From assembly GCF_000203935.1 (NCBI RefSeq), contig NC_008577.1, positions 434,001 through 498,000 of the forward strand: 64,000 nt of DNA. The letters are read 5' to 3'. Positions 1 to 9,291 of this stretch are shown here, one piece after another (position 1 is the stretch's first letter; every line of letters starts with the position of its first letter). The notes below the pieces were generated by a model, which was not told where the DNA came from, made no database searches, and worked only from the letters and a program-made list of their open reading frames with translations. Both the position numbers and the translations under genes were made by a program. The DNA comes from Shewanella sp. ANA-3 (GTDB lineage: Bacteria > Pseudomonadota > Gammaproteobacteria > Enterobacterales > Shewanellaceae).

Positions 1-3000
1 CCTAAACCGCCGCCCACCAGTGCAATCACTTGGGTGCTGTAAGTCGTGCCGTTGATCACCATGGTTACCGTGTCACCCACGGCAGCATCGCCGCCGACGG
101 TGCCGGTGACCAGGACGTTACCCGCCGCCTCCTGGGCATTCAGGATATCGTCAGCGGTAATGTTGTCCACGCTAATGGTGGCGCTGGCACTGGTGTCAAC
201 CGTGTGGGTCGAGGTGGTGCTGGCGCTAAAGGGGTTACCCGCATCATCACTGCCGGTGACGGTGGCGGTGAACTCGGTGTCTACGGCCAGATCACTGCCC
301 GCCACGTTGACGCTAAAGCCTAAACCGCCGCCCACCAGTGCAATCACTTGGGTGCTGTAAGTCGTGCCGTTGATCACCATGGTTACCGTGTCACCCACGG
401 CAGCATCGCCGCCGACGGTGCCGGTGACCAGGACGTTACCCGCCGCCTCCTGGGCATTCAGGATATCGTCAGCGGTAATGTTGTCCACGCTAATGGTGGC
501 GCTGGCACTGGTGTCAACCGTGTGGGTCGAGGTGGTGCTGGCGCTAAAGGGGTTACCCGCATCATCACTGCCGGTGACGGTGGCGGTGAACTCGGTGTCT
601 ACGGTCAGATCACTGCCCGCCACGTTGACGCTAAAGCCTAAACCACCGCCCACCAGTGCAATCACTTGGGTGCTGTAAGTCGTGCCGTTGATCACCATGG
701 TTACCGTGTCACCCACGGCAGCATCGCCGCCGACGGTGCCGGTGACCAGGACGTTACCCGCCGCCTCCTGGGCATTCAGGATATCGTCAGCGGTAATGTT
801 GTCCACGCTAATGGTGGCGCTGGCACTGGTGTCAACCGTGTGGGTCGAGGTGGTGCTGGCGCTAAAGGGGTTACCCGCATCATCACTGCCGGTGACGGTG
901 GCGGTGAACTCGGTGTCTACGGCCAGATCACTGCCCGCCACGTTGACGCTAAAGCCTAAACCGCCGCCCACCAGTGCAATCACTTGGGTGCTGTAAGTCG
1001 TGCCGTTGATCACCATGGTTACCGTGTCACCCACGGCAGCATCGCCGCCGACGGTGCCGGTGACCAGGACGTTACCCGCCGCCTCCTGGGCATTCAGGAT
1101 ATCGTCAGCGGTAATGTTGTCCACGCTAATGGTGGCGCTGGCACTGGTGTCAACCGTGTGGGTCGAGGTGGTGCTGGCGCTAAAGGGGTTACCCGCATCA
1201 TCACTGCCGGTGACGGTGGCGGTGAACTCGGTGTCTACGGCCAGATCACTGCCCGCCACGCTGACGCTAAAGCCTAAACCGCCGCCCACCAGTGCAATCA
1301 CTTGGGTGCTGTAAGTCGTGCCGTTGATCACCATGGTTACCGTGTCACCCACGGCAGCATCGCCGCCGACGGTGCCGGTGACCAGGACGTTACCCGCCGC
1401 CTCCTGGGCATTCAGGATATCGTCAGCGGTAATGTTGTCCACGCTAATGGTGGCGCTGGCACTGGTGTCAACCGTGTGGGTCGAGGTGGTGCTGGCGCTA
1501 AAGGGGTTACCCGCATCATCACTGCCGGTGACGGTGGCGGTGAACTCGGTGTCTACGGCCAGATCACTGCCCGCCACGCTGACGCTAAAGCCTAAACCGC
1601 CGCCCACCAGTGCAATCACTTGGGTGCTGTAAGTCGTGCCGTTGATCACCATGGTTACCGTGTCACCCACGGCAGCATCGCCGCCGACGGTGCCGGTGAC
1701 CAGGACGTTACCCGCCGCCTCCTGGGCATTCAGGATATCGTCAGCGGTAATGTTGTCCACGCTAATGGTGGCGCTGGCACTGGTGTCAACCGTGTGGGTC
1801 GAGGTGGTGCTGGCGCTAAAGGGGTTACCCGCATCATCACTGCCGGTGACGGTGGCGGTGAACTCGGTGTCTACGGCCAGATCACTGCCCGCCACGTTGA
1901 CGCTAAAGCCTAAACCGCCGCCCACCAGTGCAATCACTTGGGTGCTGTAAGTCGTGCCGTTGATCACCATGGTTACCGTGTCACCCACGGCAGCATCGCC
2001 GCCGACGGTGCCGGTGACCAGGACGTTACCCGCCGCCTCCTGGGCATTCAGGATATCGTCAGCGGTAATGTTGTCCACGCTAATGGTGGCGCTGGCACTG
2101 GTGTCAACCGTGTGGGTCGAGGTGGTGCTGGCGCTAAAGGGGTTACCCGCATCATCACTGCCGGTGACGGTGGCGGTGAACTCGGTGTCTACGGCCAGAT
2201 CACTGCCCGCCACGTTGACGCTAAAGCCTAAACCGCCGCCCACCAGTGCAATCACTTGGGTGCTGTAAGTCGTGCCGTTGATCACCATGGTTACCGTGTC
2301 ACCCACGGCAGCATCGCCGCCGACGGTGCCGGTGACCAGGACGTTACCCGCCGCCTCCTGGGCATTCAGGATATCGTCAGCGGTAATGTTGTCCACGCTA
2401 ATGGTGGCGCTGGCACTGGTGTCAACCGTGTGGGTCGAGGTGGTGCTGGCGCTAAAGGGGTTACCCGCATCATCACTGCCGGTGACGGTGGCGGTGAACT
2501 CGGTGTCTACGGCCAGATCACTGCCCGCCACGCTGACGCTAAAGCCTAAACCGCCGCCCACCAGTGCAATCACTTGGGTGCTGTAAGTCGTGCCGTTGAT
2601 CACCATGGTTACCGTGTCACCCACGGCAGCATCGCCGCCGACGGTGCCGGTGACCAGGACGTTACCCGCCGCCTCCTGGGCATTCAGGATATCGTCAGCG
2701 GTAATGTTGTCCACGCTAATGGTGGCGCTGGCACTGGTGTCAACCGTGTGGGTCGAGGTGGTGCTGGCGCTAAAGGGGTTACCCGCATCATCACTGCCGG
2801 TGACGGTGGCGGTGAACTCGGTGTCTACGGCCAGATCACTGCCCGCCACGTTGACGCTAAAGCCTAAACCGCCGCCCACCAGTGCAATCACTTGGGTGCT
2901 GTAAGTCGTGCCGTTGATCACCATGGTTACCGTGTCACCCACGGCAGCATCGCCGCCGACGGTGCCGGTGACCAGGACGTTACCCGCCGCCTCCTGGGCA

Positions 3001-4002
3001 TTCAGGATATCGTCAGCGGTAATGTTGTCCACGCTAATGGTGGCGCTGGCACTGGTGTCAACCGTGTGGGTCGAGGTGGTGCTGGCGCTAAAGGGGTTAC
3101 CCGCATCATCACTGCCGGTGACGGTGGCGGTGAACTCGGTGTCTACGGCCAGATCACTGCCCGCCACGTTGACGCTAAAGCCTAAACCGCCGCCCACCAG
3201 TGCAATCACTTGGGTGCTGTAAGTCGTGCCGTTGATCACCATGGTTACCGTGTCACCCACGGCAGCATCGCCGCCGACGGTGCCGGTGACCAGGACGTTA
3301 CCCGCCGCCTCCTGGGCATTCAGGATATCGTCAGCGGTAATGTTGTCCACGCTAATGGTGGCGCTGGCACTGGTGTCAACCGTGTGGGTCGAGGTGGTGC
3401 TGGCGCTAAAGGGGTTACCCGCATCATCACTGCCGGTGACGGTGGCGGTGAACTCGGTGTCTACGGCCAGATCACTGCCCGCCACGTTGACGCTAAAGCC
3501 TAAACCGCCGCCCACCAGTGCAATCACTTGGGTGCTGTAAGTCGTGCCGTTGATCACCATGGTTACCGTGTCACCCACGGCAGCATCGCCGCCGACGGTG
3601 CCGGTGACCAGGACGTTACCCGCCGCCTCCTGGGCATTCAGGATATCGTCAGCGGTAATGTTGTCCACGCTAATGGTGGCGCTGGCACTGGTGTCAACCG
3701 TGTGGGTCGAGGTGGTGCTGGCGCTAAAGGGGTTACCCGCATCATCACTGCCGGTGACGGTGGCGGTGAACTCGGTGTCTACGGCCAGATCACTGCCCGC
3801 CACGTTGACGCTAAAGCCTAAACCGCCGCCCACCAGTGCAATCACTTGGGTGCTGTAAGTCGTGCCGTTGATCACCATGGTTACCGTGTCACCCACGGCA
3901 GCATCGCCGCCGACGGTGCCGGTGACCAGGACGTTACCCGCCGCCTCCTGGGCATTCAGGATATCGTCAGCGGTAATGTTGTCCACGCTAATGGTGGCGC
4001 TG
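1..4002 (-). repeat. 318-bp tandem array, about 12.6 copies
   Basis: A 318-bp (106-codon) unit repeats head to tail inside the adhesin gene with almost no base changes. Visible variants are few: T or C near 1260, 1577 and 2531, which gives Asn or Ser in FSVNVAG/FSVSVAG, and single changes near 604 and 642 in the second copy. The array runs off the left edge, so the true copy number is unknown. Each unit encodes one beta-sandwich, Ig-like domain. Confidence 0.97.
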
Positions 4003-7000
4003 GGTGCTGCGGTATCAATCACCACATCTTGGGTGACGGTTTTGCTGTTGCCGGCCACGTCGGTGACGGTGGCGACCACGGGGTAGGTGCCGTCAGGCAG
4101 CACGGTACCGGTTAAGTCCACACTCCAGTTACCTTGCGCATCAATCACTAAGCCGTTGGCGGTGGTGTAAGTCACCCCGTTGATGGTGACGGCTAAGGTG
4201 CTGTTGTCATCCAAATCGACGGTGCCGTGGAACACTAAGGTGTTGTCGTTGGTGATAAAGTCGCTGCTGGAGCTACCGGTGTCTTGGGTGATGCTGGTGA
4301 TGGCCACGGTGTTGCCGTCGCCATCTTCATCAATCTTGGTATCAATCACTACATCTTGGGTGACGGTTTTGCTGTTGCCGGCCACGTCGGTAACGGTGGC
4401 GACCACAGGGTAGGTGCCGTCAGGCAGCACGGTACCGGTTAAGTCCACACTCCAGTTACCTTGCGCATCAATCACTAAGCCGTTAGCGGTGGTGTAAGTC
4501 ACCCCGTTGATGGTGACGGCTAAGGTGCTGCTGTCATCCAAATCGACGGTGCCGTGGAACACTAAGGTGTTGTCGTTGGTGATAAAGTCGCTGCTGGAGC
4601 TACCGGTGTCTTGGGTGATGCTGGTGATGGCCACGGTGTTGCCGTCGCCATCTTCATCAATCTTGGTATCAATCACTACATCTTGGGTGACGGTTTTGCT
4701 GTTGCCGGCCACGTCGGTAACGGTGGCGACCACAGGGTAGGTGCCGTCAGGCAGCACGGTACCGGTTAAGTCCACACTCCAGTTACCTTGCGCATCAATC
4801 ACTAAGCCGTTGGCGGTGGTGTAAGTCACCCCGTTGATGGTGACGGCTAAGGTGCTGTTGTCATCCAAATCGACGGTGCCGTGGAACACTAAGGTGTTGT
4901 CGTTGGTGATAAAGTCGCTGCTGGAGCTACCGGTGTCTTGGGTGATGCTGGTGATGGCCACGGTGTTGCCGTCGCCATCTTCATCAATCTTGGTATCAAT
5001 CACTACATCTTGGGTGACGGTTTTGCTGTTGCCGGCCACGTCGGTAACGGTGGCGACCACAGGGTAGGTGCCGTCAGGCAGCACGGTACCGGTTAAGTCC
5101 ACACTCCAGTTACCTTGCGCATCAATCACTAAGCCGTTGGCGGTGGTGTAAGTCACCCCGTTGATGGTGACGGCTAAGGTGCTGTTGTCATCCAAATCGA
5201 CGGTGCCGTGGAACACTAAGGTGTTGTCGTTGGTGATAAAGTCGCTGCTGGAGCTACCGGTGTCTTGGGTGATGCTGGTGATGGCCACGGTGTTGCCGTC
5301 GCCATCTTCATCAATCTTGGTATCAATCACTACATCTTGGGTGACGGTTTTGCTGTTGCCAGCCACGTCGGTGACGGTGGCGACCACAGGGTAGGTGCCG
5401 TCAGGCAGCACGGTACCGGTTAAGTCCACACTCCAGTTACCTTGCGCATCAATCACTAAGCCGTTGGCGGTGGTGTAAGTCACCCCGTTGATGGTGACGG
5501 CTAAGGTGCTGTTGTCATCCAAATCGACGGTGCCGTGGAACACTAAGGTGTTGTCGTTGGTGATAAAGTCGCTGCTGGAGCTACCGGTGTCTTGGGTGAT
5601 GCTGGTGATGGCCACGGTGTTACCGTCGCCGTCTTCATCAATCTTGGTATCAATCACCACATCTTGAGTGACAGTTTTGCTGTTGCCAGCCACGTCGGTA
5701 ACGGTGGCGACCACAGGGTAGGTGCCGTCAGGCAGCACGGTACCGGTTAAGTCGACGCTCCAATGGCCATTTGCATCGATCACTAGACCATTACCTATGG
5801 TGTATTCCACGCCATTGATCGTGACAACCAAGTTACTGTTGCCATCTAATTCTACGGTACCTTGGAACACTAAGGTGTTGTCGTTAGTGATAAAATCTGT
5901 ATTGGAACTACCTGTATCTTCGGTGATACTTGTAATAGTTACAGCGTTATCTCGTCCCAGTCCTATCTGTGTATCGACAATCACATCTTGCGTTGCACTA
6001 GTGGTGTTACCAGCTATGTCGGTGACGGTGGCGACCACGGGGTAGGTGCCGTCAGGCAGCACGGTGCCCGTCAGGTCCACACTCCAGTTACCTTGCGCAT
6101 CAATCACTAAGCCGTTAGCGGTGGTGTAAGTCACCCCGTTGATGGTGACGGCTAAGGTGCTGTTGTCATCCAAATCGACGGTGCCGTGGAACACTAAGGT
6201 GTTGTCGTTGGTGATAAAGTCGCTGCTGGAGCTACCGGTGTCTTGGGTGATGCTGGTGATAGCCACGGTGTTGCCGTCGCCATCTTCATCAATCTTGGTA
6301 TCAATCACCACATCTTGGGTGACGGTTTTGCTGTTGCCGGCCACGTCGGTGACGGTGGCGACCACGGGGTAGGTGCCGTCAGGCAGCACGGTGCCCGTCA
6401 GGTCCACACTCCAGTTACCTTGCGCATCAATCACTAAGCCGTTAGCGGTGGTGTAAGTCACTCCGTTGATGGTGACGGCTAAGGTGCTGTTGTCATCCAA
6501 ATCGACGGTGCCGTGGAACACTAAGGTGTTGTCGTTGGTGATAAAGTCGCTGCTGGAGCTACCGGTGTCTTGAGTGATGCTGGTGATAGCCACGGTGTTG
6601 CCGTCGCCGTCCTCATCGATCTTGATATCGACATTACCATTATCAGTGGCATTGCCCGTATTGCCAGCTGGATCTGTCACTGTTGCGGTTGCAGTATAAC
6701 CACCATGAGGAATTGGATTAATGACATCAACAGCATATGTACCGTCAGGATTCACCGTGGTGGTAAGAGTTTGCTGCACACCATTGCTGTCAGTAACAAC
6801 AATAGTGATGACGCTACCAGGGGCGGCATCTGTTGTACCTGTGATGGTTGGCGTGGTATCTCGGGTATCATCAGGCGCGCTGACGGTAATAGTGGGGGCC
6901 GTCGTGTCGAGTAGCGCGGAATCACTGCCTTCAGGCGAAGTATTACCCGCTGGATCGGTAATGGTTGCAACTACAGTGATAGTTTCACCTTCAGCTGGCG

Positions 7001-8891
7001 CAGGAAGTGTTAAGTTTACATAACCATTATTGATATCTTCTTGTGTCAACACATAGTCAACACCATTCACTGTCAGAGTATCACCTGCATTCGCGCCTGT
7101 GCCGCCTAAGCCGATGGTCACACTGACTTCTGTTGCCCCACCGAGCTCTGCATTACTGATAAAACCATCATCGTTTGTATCAGTGGTAATGGTAACGCTT
7201 GGTGCACCATCGGCCACAGGAGTGATATTAATGGTTAAGGTTGCAGTTGAACCGGTATTGGTGGTGTAGGTAATCACTGGAACTTGGCCATTCCAGTTTT
7301 CATTCGGGGTAAAGCTGTACGAGCCATCGGCATTGAGTACTAAGCTGCCGCCTTCGAGAGTGACGGTTGTGCCTGCAGCAAAGGTGCTGCCCGATACTGT
7401 AAAGCTCACCACACTTAAGCTGGAATCGACATCGGTGTCGTTGTCGAGCACATTGCCTGTGGCGACGGTATCTTCAGCAACAGTATTGGTGTCGTTTGCT
7501 AATACCGATGGATCATCAACTGGGGTGACATTAATGGTTAAAGTTGCAGTCGAACCGGTATTGGTGGTGTAGGTAATTACTGGAACTTGGCCGTTCCAGT
7601 TTTCATTCGGGGTAAAGCTGTACGAGCCATCGGCATTGAGTACTAAGCTGCCACCTTCGAGAGCGACGGTTGTGCCTGCAGCAAAGGTGCTGCCCGATAC
7701 TGTAAAGCTCACCACACTTAAGCTGGAATCGACATCGGTGTCGTTGTCGAGCACATTGCCAGTGGCGACGGTATCTTCAGCAACAGTATTGGTGTCGTTT
7801 GCTAATACCGATGGGTCATCAACTGGGGTGACATTAATGGTTAAAGTTGCAGTCGAGCCAGTATTAGTGGTGTAGGTAATCACTGGAACTTGGCCGTTCC
7901 AGTTTTCATTCGGGGTAAAGCTGTATGAGCCATCGGCATTGAGTAGTAAGCTGCCGCCTTCGAGAGCGACGGTTGTGCCTGCAGCAAAGGTGCTGCCCGA
8001 TACTGTAAAGCTCACCACACTTAAGCTGGAATCAACATCGGTGTCGTTGTCGAGCACATTGCCTGTAGCAATCGTATCTTCATCGACAGTATTGGTGTCG
8101 TTGGCTAATACCGATGGGTCATCAACTGGGGTGACATTAATGGTTAAGGTTGCAGTCGAACCGGTATTGGTGGTGTAGGTAATCACAGGAACTTGACCGT
8201 TCCAGTTTTCATTCGGGGTAAAGCTGTAAGAACCATCGGCATTGAGTATAAAGCTGCCACCTTCGAGCGTAACAACTGTGCCCGCCGCAAAGTCGGTTCC
8301 GTTGATATTAAATCCAACCACACTTAACACATTGTCGGCATCGCTGTCGTTATCGAGCACATTGCCAGAAGCAACAGTATCCTCATCGACCGTAATACTG
8401 TCGTTAACTAATACCGAAGGAGAGTCGGTTGCTACGGTTTGCTCTGGTGCGGCTGTTGTGGCTGCGGTGAGCGTTTGTCCAGAGGTTGAATAACCAGATG
8501 TCGCTAAGGCTTCTGTGCCATCACGGGCTAAGGTGACATAGCCTGAGTTACCGTCACGGCCAGCTGGCGCATTACCAGCGGCGGTTTCTGGTAAGTTTTG
8601 GGTTGGGTCCTCACCCGATGCAATCAGATCTTGTAATGCTTGGATTTCGTCTTGGGTTGCTTGGCCGCCGGCGTTGGGGGTGGCAGCAATGCTAGGCTCA
8701 ACCTCATTGGATAACTTAGTACCATCATCAAAGGTGATTTCGTAGGTCGCATTTTCACCGATATGAAGCACAGCACCTTTGGGGAGTTGCTCGCCATCCT
8801 TAGCGGGTTGATTTGAACCATTAACCTCGACTTCGATCTGCCCTTTGACCAGTTTGAGCAAACCTTTCTTTGTTGTAATGATCGATCCCAT
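1..8891 (-). CDS. bpfA: Giant BpfA/LapA-type surface adhesin, N-terminal part (cut by window edge)
   Basis: Open from ATG at 8891 to the left edge: 2963 complete codons and no stop. GGGAG lies 6 nt before the start. Residues 1-100 resemble the retention module of LapA-family adhesins, and TAAG at residues 103-106 is the di-alanine site cut by LapG-type periplasmic proteases. Then come four 101-aa repeats (motifs EDT, GNVLDNDTD, ADGSYSFTPNENW), a spacer with Ig-like sequence, eight 109-aa repeats (motifs FITNDNTL, GTYPVVATVTDVAGN) and 12.6 copies of a 106-aa repeat (motifs ISVDNITADDIL, TVTGSDDAGNPFSAS). In the known family such proteins are exported by a type I system, held in the outer membrane and released when c-di-GMP falls. 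The C-terminal secretion signal and any RTX repeats lie outside the window. The family call is firm; the symbol bpfA rests on Shewanella context. Confidence 0.88.
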   Translation of the reverse strand, partial: MGSIITTKKGLLKLVKGQIEVEVNGSNQPAKDGEQLPKGAVLHIGENATYEITFDDGTKLSNEVEPSIAATPNAGGQATQDEIQALQDLIASGEDPTQNLPETAAGNAPAGRDGNSGYVTLARDGTEALATSGYSTSGQTLTAATTAAPEQTVATDSPSVLVNDSITVDEDTVASGNVLDNDSDADNVLSVVGFNINGTDFAAGTVVTLEGGSFILNADGSYSFTPNENWNGQVPVITYTTNTGSTATLTINVTPVDDPSVLANDTNTVDEDTIATGNVLDNDTDVDSSLSVVSFTVSGSTFAAGTTVALEGGSLLLNADGSYSFTPNENWNGQVPVITYTTNTGSTATLTINVTPVDDPSVLANDTNTVAEDTVATGNVLDNDTDVDSSLSVVSFTVSGSTFAAGTTVALEGGSLVLNADGSYSFTPNENWNGQVPVITYTTNTGSTATLTINVTPVDDPSVLANDTNTVAEDTVATGNVLDNDTDVDSSLSVVSFTVSGSTFAAGTTVTLEGGSLVLNADGSYSFTPNENWNGQVPVITYTTNTGSTATLTINITPVADGAPSVTITTDTNDDGFISNAELGGATEVSVTIGLGGTGANAGDTLTVNGVDYVLTQEDINNGYVNLTLPAPAEGETITVVATITDPAGNTSPEGSDSALLDTTAPTITVSAPDDTRDTTPTITGTTDAAPGSVITIVVTDSNGVQQTLTTTVNPDGTYAVDVINPIPHGGYTATATVTDPAGNTGNATDNGNVDIKIDEDGDGNTVAITSITQDTGSSSSDFITNDNTLVFHGTVDLDDNSTLAVTINGVTYTTANGLVIDAQGNWSVDLTGTVLPDGTYPVVATVTDVAGNSKTVTQDVVIDTKIDEDGDGNTVAITSITQDTGSSSSDFITNDNTLVFHGTVDLDDNSTLAVTINGVTYTTANGLVIDAQGNWSVDLTGTVLPDGTYPVVATVTDIAGNTTSATQDVIVDTQIGLGRDNAVTITSITEDTGSSNTDFITNDNTLVFQGTVELDGNSNLVVTINGVEYTIGNGLVIDANGHWSVDLTGTVLPDGTYPVVATVTDVAGNSKTVTQDVVIDTKIDEDGDGNTVAITSITQDTGSSSSDFITNDNTLVFHGTVDLDDNSTLAVTINGVTYTTANGLVIDAQGNWSVDLTGTVLPDGTYPVVATVTDVAGNSKTVTQDVVIDTKIDEDGDGNTVAITSITQDTGSSSSDFITNDNTLVFHGTVDLDDNSTLAVTINGVTYTTANGLVIDAQGNWSVDLTGTVLPDGTYPVVATVTDVAGNSKTVTQDVVIDTKIDEDGDGNTVAITSITQDTGSSSSDFITNDNTLVFHGTVDLDDNSTLAVTINGVTYTTANGLVIDAQGNWSVDLTGTVLPDGTYPVVATVTDVAGNSKTVTQDVVIDTKIDEDGDGNTVAITSITQDTGSSSSDFITNDNTLVFHGTVDLDDSSTLAVTINGVTYTTANGLVIDAQGNWSVDLTGTVLPDGTYPVVATVTDVAGNSKTVTQDVVIDTKIDEDGDGNTVAITSITQDTGSSSSDFITNDNTLVFHGTVDLDDNSTLAVTINGVTYTTANGLVIDAQGNWSVDLTGTVLPDGTYPVVATVTDVAGNSKTVTQDVVIDTAAPSATISVDNITADDILNAQEAAGNVLVTGTVGGDAAVGDTVTMVINGTTYSTQVIALVGGGLGFSVNVAGSDLAVDTEFTATVTGSDDAGNPFSASTTSTHTVDTSASATISVDNITADDILNAQEAAGNVLVTGTVGGDAAVGDTVTMVINGTTYSTQVIALVGGGLGFSVNVAGSDLAVDTEFTATVTGSDDAGNPFSASTTSTHTVDTSASATISVDNITADDILNAQEAAGNVLVTGTVGGDAAVGDTVTMVINGTTYSTQVIALVGGGLGFSVNVAGSDLAVDTEFTATVTGSDDAGNPFSASTTSTHTVDTSASATISVDNITADDILNAQEAAGNVLVTGTVGGDAAVGDTVTMVINGTTYSTQVIALVGGGLGFSVNVAGSDLAVDTEFTATVTGSDDAGNPFSASTTSTHTVDTSASATISVDNITADDILNAQEAAGNVLVTGTVGGDAAVGDTVTMVINGTTYSTQVIALVGGGLGFSVSVAGSDLAVDTEFTATVTGSDDAGNPFSASTTSTHTVDTSASATISVDNITADDILNAQEAAGNVLVTGTVGGDAAVGDTVTMVINGTTYSTQVIALVGGGLGFSVNVAGSDLAVDTEFTATVTGSDDAGNPFSASTTSTHTVDTSASATISVDNITADDILNAQEAAGNVLVTGTVGGDAAVGDTVTMVINGTTYSTQVIALVGGGLGFSVNVAGSDLAVDTEFTATVTGSDDAGNPFSASTTSTHTVDTSASATISVDNITADDILNAQEAAGNVLVTGTVGGDAAVGDTVTMVINGTTYSTQVIALVGGGLGFSVSVAGSDLAVDTEFTATVTGSDDAGNPFSASTTSTHTVDTSASATISVDNITADDILNAQEAAGNVLVTGTVGGDAAVGDTVTMVINGTTYSTQVIALVGGGLGFSVSVAGSDLAVDTEFTATVTGSDDAGNPFSASTTSTHTVDTSASATISVDNITADDILNAQEAAGNVLVTGTVGGDAAVGDTVTMVINGTTYSTQVIALVGGGLGFSVNVAGSDLAVDTEFTATVTGSDDAGNPFSASTTSTHTVDTSASATISVDNITADDILNAQEAAGNVLVTGTVGGDAAVGDTVTMVINGTTYSTQVIALVGGGLGFSVNVAGSDLTVDTEFTATVTGSDDAGNPFSASTTSTHTVDTSASATISVDNITADDILNAQEAAGNVLVTGTVGGDAAVGDTVTMVINGTTYSTQVIALVGGGLGFSVNVAGSDLAVDTEFTATVTGSDDAGNPFSASTTSTHTVDTSASATISVDNITADDILNAQEAAGNVLVTGTVGGDAAVGDTVTMVINGTTYSTQVIALVGGGL
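4011..6623 (-). repeat. 327-bp tandem array, eight copies (one of 324 bp)
   Basis: Units begin near 4011, 4338, 4665, 4992, 5319, 5646, 5973 and 6297. All are nearly identical except sequence at about 5752-6015, which is strongly diverged and sits between homogenised neighbours. Each unit encodes a 109-aa Ig-like domain ending in a TVTDVAGN-type strand. Confidence 0.96.
7222..8433 (-). repeat. 303-bp tandem array, four copies
   Basis: Units start near 7222, 7525, 7828 and 8131. Each encodes a 101-aa VCBS/cadherin-like domain with GNVLDNDTD and ADGSYSFTPNENW motifs. The unit nearest the N terminus (8131-8433) is the most diverged, and the others differ by scattered substitutions. Confidence 0.95.
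8574..8585 (-). other. Di-alanine protease site (LapG-type) in the adhesin
   Basis: Codons 103-106 read Thr-Ala-Ala-Gly after a Pro-Glu, matching the TAAG motif in LapA-family adhesins where LapG cuts between the two alanines. Position and context, just after the retention module, fit the family. Neither a lapG nor a lapD homologue is in this window. Confidence 0.8.
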
Positions 8892-8955
8892 AATAAGCTC
8901 CCAACACCTGATTGTGTTAATCCAAAGATGCACAAATCCAACAAATGTGTTGGAT
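8889..8955 (-). promoter_or_regulatory. Adhesin mRNA leader with competing hairpins over the ribosome binding site
   Basis: On the minus strand, ATCCAACA (8948-8955) can pair perfectly with TGTTGGAT (8936-8943). The same bases can instead pair with TGTTGGGA next to the start codon, six Watson-Crick pairs plus a G-U, which would cover the GGGAG ribosome binding site (8898-8902). AACAC (8914-8918) and GTGTT (8903-8907) form a further small stem just before it. The pairing is visible in the sequence; a regulatory role is inference. Confidence 0.4.
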
Positions 8956-9291
8956 AGTGATACAAGTGATGAAATTTTAGCTTGGTACTAATGGGAAGTC
9001 AATTTTTTGACGCGACGCGATAACTTGCTATGACTGGGTTTTACGGAGAATGGTGCGAAAAATTGGCGTTTAAATCTGCCTTAACTAGATGTGGTATCTT
9101 AAAGCAGAATAGACGCTGCATCTAGTACCTTTGTTTTATATATAGAAACATATTTATAACAAATTGGTCTGTGTATAGAGATTAAAATTTTATGAATTCT
9201 GCTAAAACGGCGTTTAGGCGAGCTAAAAAGGAAGTGATTGGTTAGTTTTGAGGGGCCGCAACTCCGATAGAGGAGCTGCGGCTATAGCAAA
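8892..9291. other. 400-bp intergenic region upstream of the adhesin
   Basis: AT-rich, with no credible ORF. It must contain the adhesin promoter, but no single -10/-35 pair stands out by eye. Besides the leader pairing near the start codon, it holds an imperfect 11-bp hairpin close to the hemY stop. Confidence 0.6.
9255..9282 (-). terminator. Hairpin after hemY, possible terminator
   Basis: An 11-bp stem with one G-U pair on the minus strand and a 6-nt loop lies just beyond the hemY stop. No U-run follows on either strand, so intrinsic termination is uncertain. Confidence 0.4.

Noticed and set aside
1..4002. CRISPR-like tandem array
   Set aside because: The repeat unit is 318 bp with no spacers and is in frame with a coding sequence.
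30..8493. Dozens of plus-strand ORFs of 74-107 codons in the adhesin repeats
   Set aside because: They repeat with the array periods, lack ribosome binding sites and are antisense shadows of the minus-strand adhesin frame.
8624..8965. 113-codon minus-strand ORF overlapping the adhesin start
   Set aside because: It is a different frame from the retention module, has no recognisable domain and overlaps the well-supported adhesin gene.
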